This document shows positions 26,400 through 35,366 of a stretch of 64,000 nucleotides of DNA, piece by piece. The number at the start of each line of letters is the position of its first letter. Positions within the stretch are counted from its first letter, which is position 1. Where the stretch lies: NCBI RefSeq assembly GCF_900476215.1, contig NZ_LS483446.1:1302001-1366000 (forward strand), given 5' to 3'. This DNA is from Helicobacter mustelae. Lineage in GTDB: Bacteria > Campylobacterota > Campylobacteria > Campylobacterales > Helicobacteraceae. A program made the position numbers and the translations under genes. The notes beneath the pieces were generated by a model, which saw only the letters and a program-made list of their open reading frames with translations, ran no database searches and was not told the DNA's origin.

Positions 26400-26544
26400 T
26401 CAAAAAATCACAAAAAGCAACCCGCTATTTTTGCGCTTTTTGCTGCGCTTGCAAGGGCGCTCCAATAGATTCCAATCTAGCCACTTCGCAAACAACCCCT
26501 ACACCTCCAAAGGCCTTTTCATCATTGGGTAGAAAATTCATTCC

Positions 26545-26655
26545 TAAGCTTTGATGACTGGCATAAAGGATATGGGTGAGCCACTATCCCACCAAGGTCA
26601 TCGTGTTGGGGAATCCAAAAGGAGGCACTGGCCTTGATGAGGGAAAATCAAGGGA
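26545..26655 (+). pseudogene. Decayed second copy of the DUF302 gene
   Basis: About 110 bp matching the middle of the intact gene (23835-23935), including the block GATATGGGTGAGCCACT and GCCTTGATGAGGGAAAATCA, with small indels and a frameshift. No start or continuation survives. The rest of 26400-26889 (490 bp) holds no recognisable gene; a C7 run at 26814-26820 lies in it. Confidence 0.8.
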
Positions 26656-26889
26656 GGTTTAGTGCATATTCTCTAGGATTTCAAGATTCTCTAAAATTTA
26701 TTTCTTTGATGAGTAATCTTTTTTAAAGATATTTCTTTTGCTGGTTATTGGGGCTAGTCAATGTTTTATGCTTTTCCTAGCTATTTTCTGCCACTTGCCT
26801 TTTTACAAAAGCACCCCCCCTCCATCTCTTCCCTATCCATAGATTCCATTTCTAGCATGCTTTAAGTTAGCTCCTTATAGGGCATCTCA

Positions 26890-28707
26890 TTACTGTATCA
26901 GACATCTTTTACCATCGCAGGTATTAATGCTTTGACTACGGATTAGACCTCCACTACCCATTCTATCCTCGCCTAATCCAGTGCAGTTGTATGTTGAGAG
27001 GACATTAAATGGGTTTTGATGCTCTCTTACTAAGCGCATACTTAAAAATATCTGAATCTCTCCCTCTGTTGATACAACCCTAAAAGCCTCCTCCGCATTT
27101 CTTGCTAATGAGCGCTCCAATGCTGCCCTGTAGGTTTGAAGGCTCACATTGGGTGTATTTGTAGGAATAAACAAAAGCCCCTCTGTTGTCCTTAGAATAG
27201 GCTGTGCATGTCCCGCATTTCCACCCTGCGCGTCTCTTAGATAGAGGTTGGCAATCCACAGGGTGCCAACAGGAGCATTAAAAAGTCCTCTTAAGCTCTG
27301 CATGATGGTATCTCTGGTGTTTGCAAAGCTAGAAAATTCCCATTCATAATTTGGCAGCATAACCAATGCCATAGAGTGATATGCCCTAATGGTGCGTGAG
27401 CGCAAATCCTCAAGCGACACAAGCGGAACCTCTAGCGAATCACCTATTTCTTGCAATCTGCTGCTAAGAATAAAATTACGCTGTCTAAAGGATTGAAAGG
27501 GGTTTGTATTGGGAGCAGTGTCAAAAAAGTAGCCACCACTCTCAAGGGGGCTGTTGTGGTGGCTTTGTAGTTCGGCTAGAATCTGATAGCTTTGCAATAG
27601 ACAAATGCCACATCTTCCACTATGGGCATCACTCCCATCACTCGAGCTTGCAATCTGCCAAAGGCGTCTTTTCCACTCATCATTGAGGCTAAAATTTGGT
27701 GGTAAAGTGCGTTTGGAGCGGTGTTTATTGGGAGGGCAATTGCTAAGAGAATAACTAAGATTTGCATTCACAAATCGATACCAGTTTTCAATATCTGCAC
27801 TAAAAAGAAAAAGCGACTTTGGCGAGCGCTTCACATCTTTTTCTAGCCGCCCTTTCTTACTAGTATAAGGCACGCCCCAATTTGGTCCATACTGAGCGAT
27901 TCTTAGGAAATTCCCATCCTTATCCTTGATGGCCCCATCACTCCCACTAAGCAAGAAAAATTCCCAATATTTATTGTCTTTTTCAAGCACTTTATCGCTA
28001 CAATCCTCCCACGCAACAAAGCCCCAATCCGCTTTTCCTTGCTTTGAAGTGAGGCAAACTTGAGAGCCATTTCTTTGATTGTATTGTGCTATGTGCCCAT
28101 TTTCTGGGTTATACACAAACCACACCAAACTGTCCTGAAAGGACTGATTATTTTGTAGATAGTAAAGGGAAAATTGTGCATAAGAGACAAAAGACCAAGC
28201 TAGGAAAGTCTTAAGACTCAAATTCACTGCGGGATCGATTTTTTGTAACTGCTCTATGTTGCTTAAAGAGTGATCGTATTTATCTCCTTTTTTGGTGGAA
28301 ATGTAGGCATACCACTTATCATCTTTCACCCTAAAGCGCGAGTCAAATGTGTGAAATCCTCCATCTTTTATAATCCACTGCTGATTTTTATCATTGATGA
28401 CGCAGGGACGAAGCACAAGTCGCCCCCAGTGGCTATTGATACGCTCACCAATACCACTCACAGTAGCTGGCGCACTCATACAAAGCCATTTTGCATTCAC
28501 CCTCCATGCAACCCTGCCAAAAACATCATATTGAGCTGGAGGAGCATTCTTGCAATAATCAATATACACCAAGCCCTCGCCACCGCTAAAAACAGGCCTA
28601 TAGCAATATTCCTTACCATCGTGCAATTTTACTTTTATTGGCTGATTTGCAGCAAAAAGCGGCAAAAGATAAATCAAAAAACCTACAAATAAAAATTTAA
28701 AATTCAT
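26890..28707 (-). CDS. Secreted DUF1561 protein, lectin-plus-toxin candidate
   Basis: 605 residues from the ATG at 28707, chosen for AGGATTAGC upstream and because it puts a clean signal peptide first (FKFLFVGFLIYLLPLFAANQ). The mature protein matches the DUF1561 family (PF07598), found in Helicobacter, Bartonella and, as 'virulence-modifying' proteins, in Leptospira. Residues about 25-300 hold lectin-like Gln-x-Trp and Asp-x-x-x-x-Trp repeats (NQQWIIKDGG). The C-terminal part (about 340-605) has a conserved Cys366-x-x-Cys369 and GHAQPILRT (His500), compatible with a catalytic Cys/His pair, though leptospiral members have been described as nucleases. It ends in GKRCLIQ. Host-cell targeting is plausible for a gastric pathogen but not shown. 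Confidence 0.8.
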   Translation of the reverse strand: MNFKFLFVGFLIYLLPLFAANQPIKVKLHDGKEYCYRPVFSGGEGLVYIDYCKNAPPAQYDVFGRVAWRVNAKWLCMSAPATVSGIGERINSHWGRLVLRPCVINDKNQQWIIKDGGFHTFDSRFRVKDDKWYAYISTKKGDKYDHSLSNIEQLQKIDPAVNLSLKTFLAWSFVSYAQFSLYYLQNNQSFQDSLVWFVYNPENGHIAQYNQRNGSQVCLTSKQGKADWGFVAWEDCSDKVLEKDNKYWEFFLLSGSDGAIKDKDGNFLRIAQYGPNWGVPYTSKKGRLEKDVKRSPKSLFLFSADIENWYRFVNANLSYSLSNCPPNKHRSKRTLPPNFSLNDEWKRRLWQIASSSDGSDAHSGRCGICLLQSYQILAELQSHHNSPLESGGYFFDTAPNTNPFQSFRQRNFILSSRLQEIGDSLEVPLVSLEDLRSRTIRAYHSMALVMLPNYEWEFSSFANTRDTIMQSLRGLFNAPVGTLWIANLYLRDAQGGNAGHAQPILRTTEGLLFIPTNTPNVSLQTYRAALERSLARNAEEAFRVVSTEGEIQIFLSMRLVREHQNPFNVLSTYNCTGLGEDRMGSGGLIRSQSINTCDGKRCLIQ

Positions 28708-29132
28708 GCTAATCCTCATATTTAAAAAATGACCAAGAAATTTTATTCTTTTCAACCTTAAATACTTCTATTGCTAAAGTCTACAACTCTGCAAAGCTAT
28801 TACCGGCTTTTTTATTACCCAATCATCATGCGATTTGAAGTCACGCTTACACAATAGCCCCTAAAGCTTGTATCGCCACACCATTTATGATGTTTTTTCA
28901 CACAAAGCACTACATCCTCTCAAGCTCCATAGATTCTGTATGGCTTTTATCATCGCAATAAGCTTTGAATTCAAGGTTATCATCCTAGTTTTGAGAATTG
29001 TGCGACATTATAAAGTGGGGAAGTGATGGGCGGTGCGCATTGTGCTTTTCTTGATTTTTTAAAGCGTTTTCTGCCTTATCAGGCATTCCAATATTTTTAA
29101 TAGAAATTTTCATCATTGCCATTAAATCATTT
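28708..29132. other. Region between the DUF1561 gene and the dnd operon
   Basis: 425 bp without an intact gene. On the minus strand at about 28819-28923 a 34-codon cysteine-rich frame (VVLCVKKHHKWCGDTSFRGY) ends in TAA TAA and is cut off upstream by a stop, which looks like the tail of a lost gene. The rest is A+T-rich. No terminator for the dnd operon was recognised. Confidence 0.4.
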
Positions 29133-30584
29133 TTATCCGATTTGCTGTCCCAACCCAAATACCCTCTTTACCTCGCTCAGGCCCTCTAGTCGTATCAGCA
29201 TTTCACCTTTGCCTGTGAGTTTTTCAGCCCCCGGCTCATCAAGTATAATGTTAGAATCCACCGCTTTTGCCACCCTTAAGGCTATGCGGCTTGGCATATT
29301 CGTGCGTAAATTTCTGCTTAGACTTTTTGCATCAGGATTTTGTGTGGCAAGGATGAGATGAATGCCTGCCTGTCTTGCTATGAGCGCTTGTTTTGCCAAT
29401 TCCTCACCTATTTGCTTATTTTCTGTAATGAGGAAATTCAATTCATCTACAATGACAACCTTATAGCGTTCTATGCTTTTATTTTCTTGCATGGATTCAT
29501 ATCGCTTCTTCATCTCATCAAGCAAGGTTTCTAAAAAAGCTATTGCTTCTTTGGAATCCTTTATTAATCTAATATCACTCGCATTATAATCTATGCCTCC
29601 TTTTGGGTCTATGACCACCACATCCACATCTTCATGCAGCAGCAAGCACCTTGCAAAATTATTGAGTAAAATGGTTTTTCCACTCCCTGTTGTCCCTGCT
29701 ACAAGCAAATGCACCGCCCTTGCCAAATCAAAATAAAATGGCTTTGCCTCAATATCAAACCCCGCTAGAATGGCTAATTTCCCATGCTCCCTCAACCCTT
29801 TTAATGCATTTTTGCACTCACTTACACTTGGATATTTCCACTCCCTTTCCTCTCTTGCTTTTATGATATTAAAGCACCTTGGCATACCAGCACAGGGGGA
29901 AGTCTTCACCTCAAAGCCTAATGCATGACTTAGTTGTTTTGATCTTTGATCAAAAGCCTGAAGCTTATCAAAATCCTTTACTTCTATTTTGCAGATATCA
30001 TGCCTATAAGACTGGGTCGTACCCATATGCAAAATCTTGATGGCAAAATCCTTACAATATGCCTCTATCTTATCAAATAAGCTAGAATCTTTGGCTGCTA
30101 AACCAGAATCTTTAAGCTCCTCAAAACTAGATTTTGTAGGCAGAAACTCAAACTTATCCTTGCACCATTGATAAAAGCAATCTTTATTTTTCCAAGAGTG
30201 ATAGATCTCATATAAGCCTCTTTGGATATTTTTTGTAAGTAAGTCGATATAAGCTTTGTCATTGTGAAAAAAATCTTCACTCAGATATTCCCTAAACTTC
30301 CAATAAAGCATCGCTCTGTGCAACATATCATAATCATCACTTTCCTTGCTTTTGCCTGTTAACTGCTCTAAGTTATACTCCTTTCCCCCTGCCCTTGATC
30401 CCCCCAATCTCTTGTCCTCCCATACTCTTGAGTTTAGTGGCTCTGTCTTTAGTCTCAAAGCCAGGGCCAATGCCAATCGCAAAATAAAATATTTTGGCAT
30501 CTCTCCTTCTTCAAAACCTAGACCCTCTTTGCTTACTCGATAAATCAAGCTTTCTTCTGTGACATTACTATAAAAATCTGCCAT
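29133..30584 (-). CDS. DndE-FtsK fusion: DNA phosphorothioation subunit joined to a translocase ATPase
   Basis: 483 residues. The N-terminal part (about 8-130) resembles DndE/DUF1832: EESLIYRVSKEGLGFEEGE, then FILRLALALALRL and an acidic GKSKESDDYDMLHRAML segment. The C-terminal part is an FtsK/SpoIIIE-HerA ATPase with Walker A GTTGSGKT (297-304) and Walker B VVIVDE (376-381), followed by ARQAGIHLILATQNP. In known Dnd systems DndE is a small separate protein and the DndH translocase belongs to the restriction module; a direct fusion would couple modification to DNA movement. AAGGAG precedes the ATG, nine bases after dndD. Last gene of the operon. Confidence 0.8.
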   Translation of the reverse strand: MADFYSNVTEESLIYRVSKEGLGFEEGEMPKYFILRLALALALRLKTEPLNSRVWEDKRLGGSRAGGKEYNLEQLTGKSKESDDYDMLHRAMLYWKFREYLSEDFFHNDKAYIDLLTKNIQRGLYEIYHSWKNKDCFYQWCKDKFEFLPTKSSFEELKDSGLAAKDSSLFDKIEAYCKDFAIKILHMGTTQSYRHDICKIEVKDFDKLQAFDQRSKQLSHALGFEVKTSPCAGMPRCFNIIKAREEREWKYPSVSECKNALKGLREHGKLAILAGFDIEAKPFYFDLARAVHLLVAGTTGSGKTILLNNFARCLLLHEDVDVVVIDPKGGIDYNASDIRLIKDSKEAIAFLETLLDEMKKRYESMQENKSIERYKVVIVDELNFLITENKQIGEELAKQALIARQAGIHLILATQNPDAKSLSRNLRTNMPSRIALRVAKAVDSNIILDEPGAEKLTGKGEMLIRLEGLSEVKRVFGLGQQIG

Positions 30585-30593
30585 TTTTTCTCC

Positions 30594-32585
30594 TTACAAT
30601 ACTGCATCTTTTTGTGCTGCTTTGATTTTTGCATGTCCCCTATCATCAGAATTTTCTATCTTATATAATCCAGCAATAGAGTCTTGTGCGACCTCATATT
30701 CTCTGATTGTCATTTCACCATTATGTGGCAGAATGATGACTTGATTATTTTGATGATAGTAATTTGTGATGATATTGTGGCGATTTGTGGCATCAATGCG
30801 CGATAGCGGAGTATCAATGATTAAAGGGATTTTCGATCCTGATAAAGCACTAAGTGTCCAAAATATAGCAATGGCTAGAATCTGCTTTTGCCCACTGCTT
30901 TGATTTGCGACATTAATCATCTCATCATTTAAATCCTTGATTGTGATTTTAAAATTAGAATCAATCTCTATTTTTGCTAGATTGTCATTAGGGATGAGCT
31001 TTTTATAATGCCTTAAGATTCCATCGCATAGGTTGTCTTTTAGTGTTAATATGAGCCTTTGTTTGTATGCCTCAAAGATTTTCTCTAGCCCACGGAGAAT
31101 CTCAAGCTGCTTTTCTATTCGTTCAGTGTTAATTTTAGAGTAAAGCAAATCCCTCTCTTTTTGAGACCGATCAATCCCATCTTTCAATCTTCTGCACTCC
31201 TCTTTTTTACTCTCTTTTTCCTCTTGTTTCTTCTTTATTTCATCTTCCAATTCTTTTATACTGAATTGGATCTCTTCTTTTTTGGCAGCTAACACATCAT
31301 CTACATTGAGCTCATCGATGCGTTCCTTGACGTATCTGAGATCCTTTTTGAGTTTGCACAGAGATTCTACATGCTTCTCTAATGCACTGGATTCTATTCT
31401 TATGAGATTGCTAGTAATCGATTGGATTGCCTCATTGGGCAAAATACCTTGTGGATAACCCTCCTCTGATAGCCTATGCTCCAAATCTTTCAAAACCCCT
31501 AGAACAATATCTCCAAGGGATTTTTTCTGTTGGTCTGTTGTGGAATATTTGCCAATAACGCCATCCAGCATATCGCGACTAATTTTTTCAACACATCTTT
31601 TATACCCCTCTATATCTTTTCTATCAGTATGCTCTTTTAGAGCTTCTATATGTTGCTCCAATTCTTGCAGGATCTTCCTATTTGCTAATGGCACGATGTA
31701 TTTTAGGTTGTCTTTTAGATCTGCTTTTTGTTGCTGCATTTGCGCATCAATCCTATCTTTTTCATGGATTAAATCTCGTCTTTGTATGTCGTTGTTTGCT
31801 ATGAGATCTTGCAGATCTATTTTTAAACGCTCTTTTTCCTCTAGCTTTTGTTTTTCTGTGTCTGAAAATCTCTGAATAATAGATTCTGATATTTCTAGTT
31901 CCTTGTTTTGATGTTCAATCCTTGAATCAAGGAGGGATAGATGGTCTTTTGTTTCTTGATTCTTCTCTTGCTGCAATATTAGGTTTTTTTTCGTTGTCCG
32001 AAGCCCTTGTATCAACAGATCCACAGGGGTAATCTGCAAAATCGACTCCATTTTTTCCCTCAATCCCGAATGAATGTTATTTGAGATTTCCTCTATCTCT
32101 TCTCCATCAAAAAAGAAAAACTCAACAAATAAGCTAGGAAGAATACGATTTAGCCTCTCTCTTGCTAAGTCATCCATGTAGACCTCGCCATCAATTTCAA
32201 GATACAAGCACTCTTTGATTTCTCTTTGCAATACGTCCTCAAAGCTTCGCTTAAGGCAAAATGGCCCATCATCAAGCAACCCCTCAAATGCTACATAATA
32301 TTCATCCAGCCCTTCTTTTAACGCAGATTTATTGATAATGCCACTCCACTCATTATTGCCAAAAAGCAGCTGCTTTTGCCCTATATCCTTTTTATAAAAT
32401 CGCTGAACTATTGCACTATCAAGACCTAAAAATAGCAATTTCGCACATCTGATAAAGCTCGTTTTGCCAAAGCCATTATCCCCATAAATGCAGTAGAGAT
32501 TTTTTGAATCATTTTGTCTAAATTCTACATCCACCTTGCCATAATATGCAAATAAATTGCAGATACTTATCTTTTGTATAAACAC
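30594..32585 (-). CDS. dndD: DNA phosphorothioation ATPase DndD
   Basis: SMC/Rad50-like ATPase of the Dnd modification complex. 663 residues starting at GTG, which follows the dndC TGA directly and has AAGGAGG five bases upstream. Walker A is GDNGFGKTS (35-43); a long coiled coil runs from about 190 to 530; the C-terminal half has the ABC signature-like SSGQKQILAIAIFW and Walker B IPLIIDTPLSRID. The early FFFFDGEEIEEI block is characteristic of DndD. Supplies ATP-driven DNA handling beside DndC. Confidence 0.9.
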   Translation of the reverse strand: MFIQKISICNLFAYYGKVDVEFRQNDSKNLYCIYGDNGFGKTSFIRCAKLLFLGLDSAIVQRFYKKDIGQKQLLFGNNEWSGIINKSALKEGLDEYYVAFEGLLDDGPFCLKRSFEDVLQREIKECLYLEIDGEVYMDDLARERLNRILPSLFVEFFFFDGEEIEEISNNIHSGLREKMESILQITPVDLLIQGLRTTKKNLILQQEKNQETKDHLSLLDSRIEHQNKELEISESIIQRFSDTEKQKLEEKERLKIDLQDLIANNDIQRRDLIHEKDRIDAQMQQQKADLKDNLKYIVPLANRKILQELEQHIEALKEHTDRKDIEGYKRCVEKISRDMLDGVIGKYSTTDQQKKSLGDIVLGVLKDLEHRLSEEGYPQGILPNEAIQSITSNLIRIESSALEKHVESLCKLKKDLRYVKERIDELNVDDVLAAKKEEIQFSIKELEDEIKKKQEEKESKKEECRRLKDGIDRSQKERDLLYSKINTERIEKQLEILRGLEKIFEAYKQRLILTLKDNLCDGILRHYKKLIPNDNLAKIEIDSNFKITIKDLNDEMINVANQSSGQKQILAIAIFWTLSALSGSKIPLIIDTPLSRIDATNRHNIITNYYHQNNQVIILPHNGEMTIREYEVAQDSIAGLYKIENSDDRGHAKIKAAQKDAVL

Positions 32586-33980
32586 TCATGCCTCCTTGCT
32601 ACTTTTGTCATCAAGGAGCTTTTTAATTTCCTCGCCAATGCGTTGTCCTGCATTATTTCTACCCTTAATTGCATAGTTATTATGTATATTAATACTCTCC
32701 TTTAACAATGCTTTTATATCCCTAGGGTCAACAATTGCGTTTTCTGTTGAGGCACAAATCTCATCAATGATTTCCTCCTGTAAAATTTTGCTTTTATTTT
32801 CATTCATACTTACTCCCTTATTGTATTTGATTCCAAGCCTCAAAGCACTTTCATGAAAATCAAAATCTTTATTCCACTCTCTTTGTATGGCTAGAATCTG
32901 TTCTTTGCTAATGAGCTCTCCCTCTCCACCAAGACTCAAAAATGCCTTTTCACATGCAAGCAATTTCTCTAGAATCTCAATCCTAATATGACTCAAGAAT
33001 GCTCCACGCCCACCAACCCTATAAGCCACCCTGCCATCTCGTCTATAATCTGCCCTAGCATTTGGATCTTCCCGCAGGGCTTTAATGTAGTTTCTAAATT
33101 CATTTAAGGGTTTAAGATGCTCTTCGCCTGTATCAATAAAGCCCTGCAAAGATTTATCTTCGCTCACCACTGTACAAACCCAACAACCAAAGCGACTGCC
33201 TCCACAGCTACTTTGTGCCAAATGTGTAATGAATTGGCATTCTTCCCCACTTGCTTTGGCATAAAGCCTAAAAAGCTCGCCATGAGACATATCCCACAAA
33301 GGCTTATGTGTACTAAGATAGGTCCAAACCAAATCTGTGTCCCATTTGGATAAAGGGGCATAAATCATCGTGTCTGGGTAATCCTCATGTTTTGAGAATC
33401 CATGATCATCCAACACTCTTTTTTGCATAGATTTTTTTCTATTGCTGGATTCTGCTTCTCTAGTACCAAGCACCAATAGAGCCAAACCATGCTTTTTTGT
33501 GATTTGTGCAATTGTATTTTTGCTTGGAGTAATCTTTAGTCTATCAGTGCACCAACGAAATGTGCGCGTAGGACTAGGATAACCCTTGCCAATGAGATTT
33601 ACAAAAAAGTCATCTTTTAGTTCCGGCGTAACCTGCAACACTTCAAAGGGGATATTATTTTGCATAGCATGTAAGTTGATAGAATGGATTACCCTTTGCA
33701 AAAAACGCTCTATGTGAGGGGCTTCTACAAGCGTATTTGAAGCTATGGCATAGCTTTGCCTTTGCAAATGTTTGGGGAGCGATGCAAGCATTTCATAAAA
33801 AAGTTGCAAGACACAAGTTGAATCTTTTCCACCACTAAATGCAATCACAAAAGTTCTACTTGTGCTTAAAAATTTCTCTTTTAATTCGTTTTTAGTGTGG
33901 GCGATTAGACTCTGTTGTTTGGTTGGATAAGTGGCACAGATATGGGGGGGGAATGGGCGAAATGGTGGATGAAAAATCAT
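32586..33980 (-). CDS. dndC: DNA phosphorothioation sulfurtransferase DndC
   Basis: PAPS-reductase-like ATP pyrophosphatase that activates the DNA backbone for sulfur insertion. 464 residues from the ATG at 33980. The PP-loop is SGGKDST (49-55), the second site RTFRWCTDRLK holds Cys144, and the iron-sulfur motif CGGSRFGCWVC holds Cys259, Cys266 and Cys269. The start is doubtful: the ATG has no ribosome site and lies inside the rhodanese gene, one frame off. The C8 tract (33944-33951) lies 10 codons in; with seven C the rhodanese frame would run straight into dndC to give a fusion of about 574 residues. The printed sequence may therefore be the off or reduced state. Confidence 0.88.
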   Translation of the reverse strand: MIFHPPFRPFPPHICATYPTKQQSLIAHTKNELKEKFLSTSRTFVIAFSGGKDSTCVLQLFYEMLASLPKHLQRQSYAIASNTLVEAPHIERFLQRVIHSINLHAMQNNIPFEVLQVTPELKDDFFVNLIGKGYPSPTRTFRWCTDRLKITPSKNTIAQITKKHGLALLVLGTREAESSNRKKSMQKRVLDDHGFSKHEDYPDTMIYAPLSKWDTDLVWTYLSTHKPLWDMSHGELFRLYAKASGEECQFITHLAQSSCGGSRFGCWVCTVVSEDKSLQGFIDTGEEHLKPLNEFRNYIKALREDPNARADYRRDGRVAYRVGGRGAFLSHIRIEILEKLLACEKAFLSLGGEGELISKEQILAIQREWNKDFDFHESALRLGIKYNKGVSMNENKSKILQEEIIDEICASTENAIVDPRDIKALLKESINIHNNYAIKGRNNAGQRIGEEIKKLLDDKSSKEA

Positions 33981-34311
33981 TGGTTGAATGAAATTCTACA
34001 AATTCCACAAGCCCATCAAGTTCCATAATACTAGATTCTAAGTAATATGTATATGCATGCTGATAACTTGGATTTAAGGATACAAATTGATAAGCCGCTT
34101 TTTTTGCATTTCTACTAGAGAAACACACAAAGCAGACTGGCTTAAAAATTTTATTTTTATCTAAAATATTAAGAATTAAATTGTAATTTTGCAAATTCAA
34201 AGAATCTTTAATATGCCTTGAGAGAAAGGAAACTCTATTTCTTGTATCGATTACCACAAGAGAGCTGATTTTAAACACAAATTCACTTGGACTCAAAGCC
34301 TTAACTTGCAA
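33892..34311 (-). CDS. Rhodanese-like sulfur carrier fused or overlapping to dndC
   Basis: 139 residues from a TTG at 34311, chosen because GAGGAG lies five bases upstream; the GTG two codons earlier would overlap that site. The rhodanese fold is clear: VVIDTRNRVSFLSRHIKDSLNL (Asp22, Arg24), then KPVCFVCFSSRNAKKAAY with the persulfide cysteine Cys63 in a CFSSR loop. Rhodaneses carry sulfur as a persulfide, so it could feed DndC in place of the cysteine desulfurase DndA, which is absent here. The last 35 codons overlap dndC and end SNRPH. Its C-terminal end is set by the C8 tract. Confidence 0.78.
   Translation of the reverse strand: MQVKALSPSEFVFKISSLVVIDTRNRVSFLSRHIKDSLNLQNYNLILNILDKNKIFKPVCFVCFSSRNAKKAAYQFVSLNPSYQHAYTYYLESSIMELDGLVEFVEFHSTNDFSSTISPIPPPYLCHLSNQTTESNRPH
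33944..33951. repeat. C8/G8 tract joining the rhodanese and dndC frames
   Basis: Eight G on the plus strand (eight C in the coding strand). Rhodanese frame: ATT CCC CCC CCA TAT; dndC frame: TTC CCC CCC CAT ATC. Removing one C turns the first into the second. With nine C the rhodanese frame stops about 16 codons later. A contingency-locus position. Confidence 0.88.
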
Positions 34312-34348
34312 AATCACTCCTCACTGGTCATCTAAATTCTCAGGCGCT

Positions 34349-34354
34349 ATTATA
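34349..34354 (-). promoter_or_regulatory. -10 box of the dnd operon
   Basis: TATAAT on the minus strand (34354 to 34349), about 38 bp before the TTG start. No consensus -35 is present, as usual in Helicobacter. Bases 34355-34606 beyond it hold nothing else I can identify. Confidence 0.55.
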
Positions 34355-34606
34355 ACGGAAAACTCTAAAATCGCGGCTTCATTGTTTAAAACATAGACAA
34401 AATAGAAAATATAGCAAAACCATTGCTTATATTTTATTTTGCATCAATCCAGGAGGCAATGGCTGCAATCATTCATTTTTACCCCCTTCATCGATCTGGT
34501 TATGACAAATCACTCCTCTTGACATCACTCTGACTTAATTGTTACACAGGTGCGATTTTATCCTATTTGCTCGCAGGATCCATCTAAGCCCTAGGAATCG
34601 CGATTC

Positions 34607-35260
34607 TCATACTTGATTTTGTTGCATAGCCCTGTTATATGTTTCGAGGGGATCCTTTTCCCCTAACCTTCCCAACGCCTCTTCCACCAATCCTTTGAAT
34701 CCATCATCCAAAAAGATTTCGATATTTTCTGTGGCTAGGTTTATGATGATTTTTTGCTTGTTTTTGTTTTCTACTGATGCACTTAGGCGTGGTTTGCCGC
34801 AGTTATTGAGCTTGTGGAGATTTTCAAAATGAAACGCCCTATTTCGAAAATTTTTAAAGAGTAAAAGCAATAGTTTTACTTTTTGATATTCCCTTAAACC
34901 CTGATTTTTATTCCCCCTTGAAATACCGCTTAAAAGCTAGGCTATCTAAAAAGCTTTTGGGGGGAAGTCTAATTGTGTATCCTACAAAAATCAACCGCCC
35001 TCAGCCAAAAGCCCAGACTCTGCTGTGATAGCGCTTGATGACGCTCCAGACCGGTATCCAAAAGAGCCTTCAAAATCCATTCTTTATCCATTTGGCTTAG
35101 AATAAAATCTATGTTATTTCTTAGCACAATTTCTATGAGTCCTATTTTTGGCGTTATGGCTCCTATTAGACCAAGATTGCTAAAATACTCCTCTATGCTT
35201 GCATAAGTATCTAGCCGCTCTTTTGTAAAAATCCCTTGCTATGTCGCCATACTAGGCATG
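34607..35260 (-). pseudogene. Decayed Abi-like abortive-infection gene
   Basis: Three pieces on the minus strand read as one protein: RLDTYASIEEYFSNLGLIG...FWLRAVDFCRIHN (about 35240-34982), then SFLDSLAFKRYFKG, then after a frameshift in a GGGGG run KNQGLREYQKVK...FKNFRNRAFHFENL through the end at 34607. The RNRAFHFEN block is typical of the C-terminal part of Abi_2/CAAX-like Abi proteins. At least one stop (TAG near 34975) and one frameshift break it. The remaining bases up to guaA contain no gene. Confidence 0.6.
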
Positions 35261-35366
35261 ATCCTCCTCCAATCCAAAGAAAGAAGCCCTAGAATGCATG
35301 GTCAAATCACCAAAGGCACTCATTGCGCTCCTTATTCAAGTAATGACAAAATCCTGCTTTTTTGCA

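Noticed and set aside
26814-26820. C7 run after the DUF1561 gene
   Set aside because: It lies past the stop codon in DNA without a gene or promoter; no effect can be proposed.
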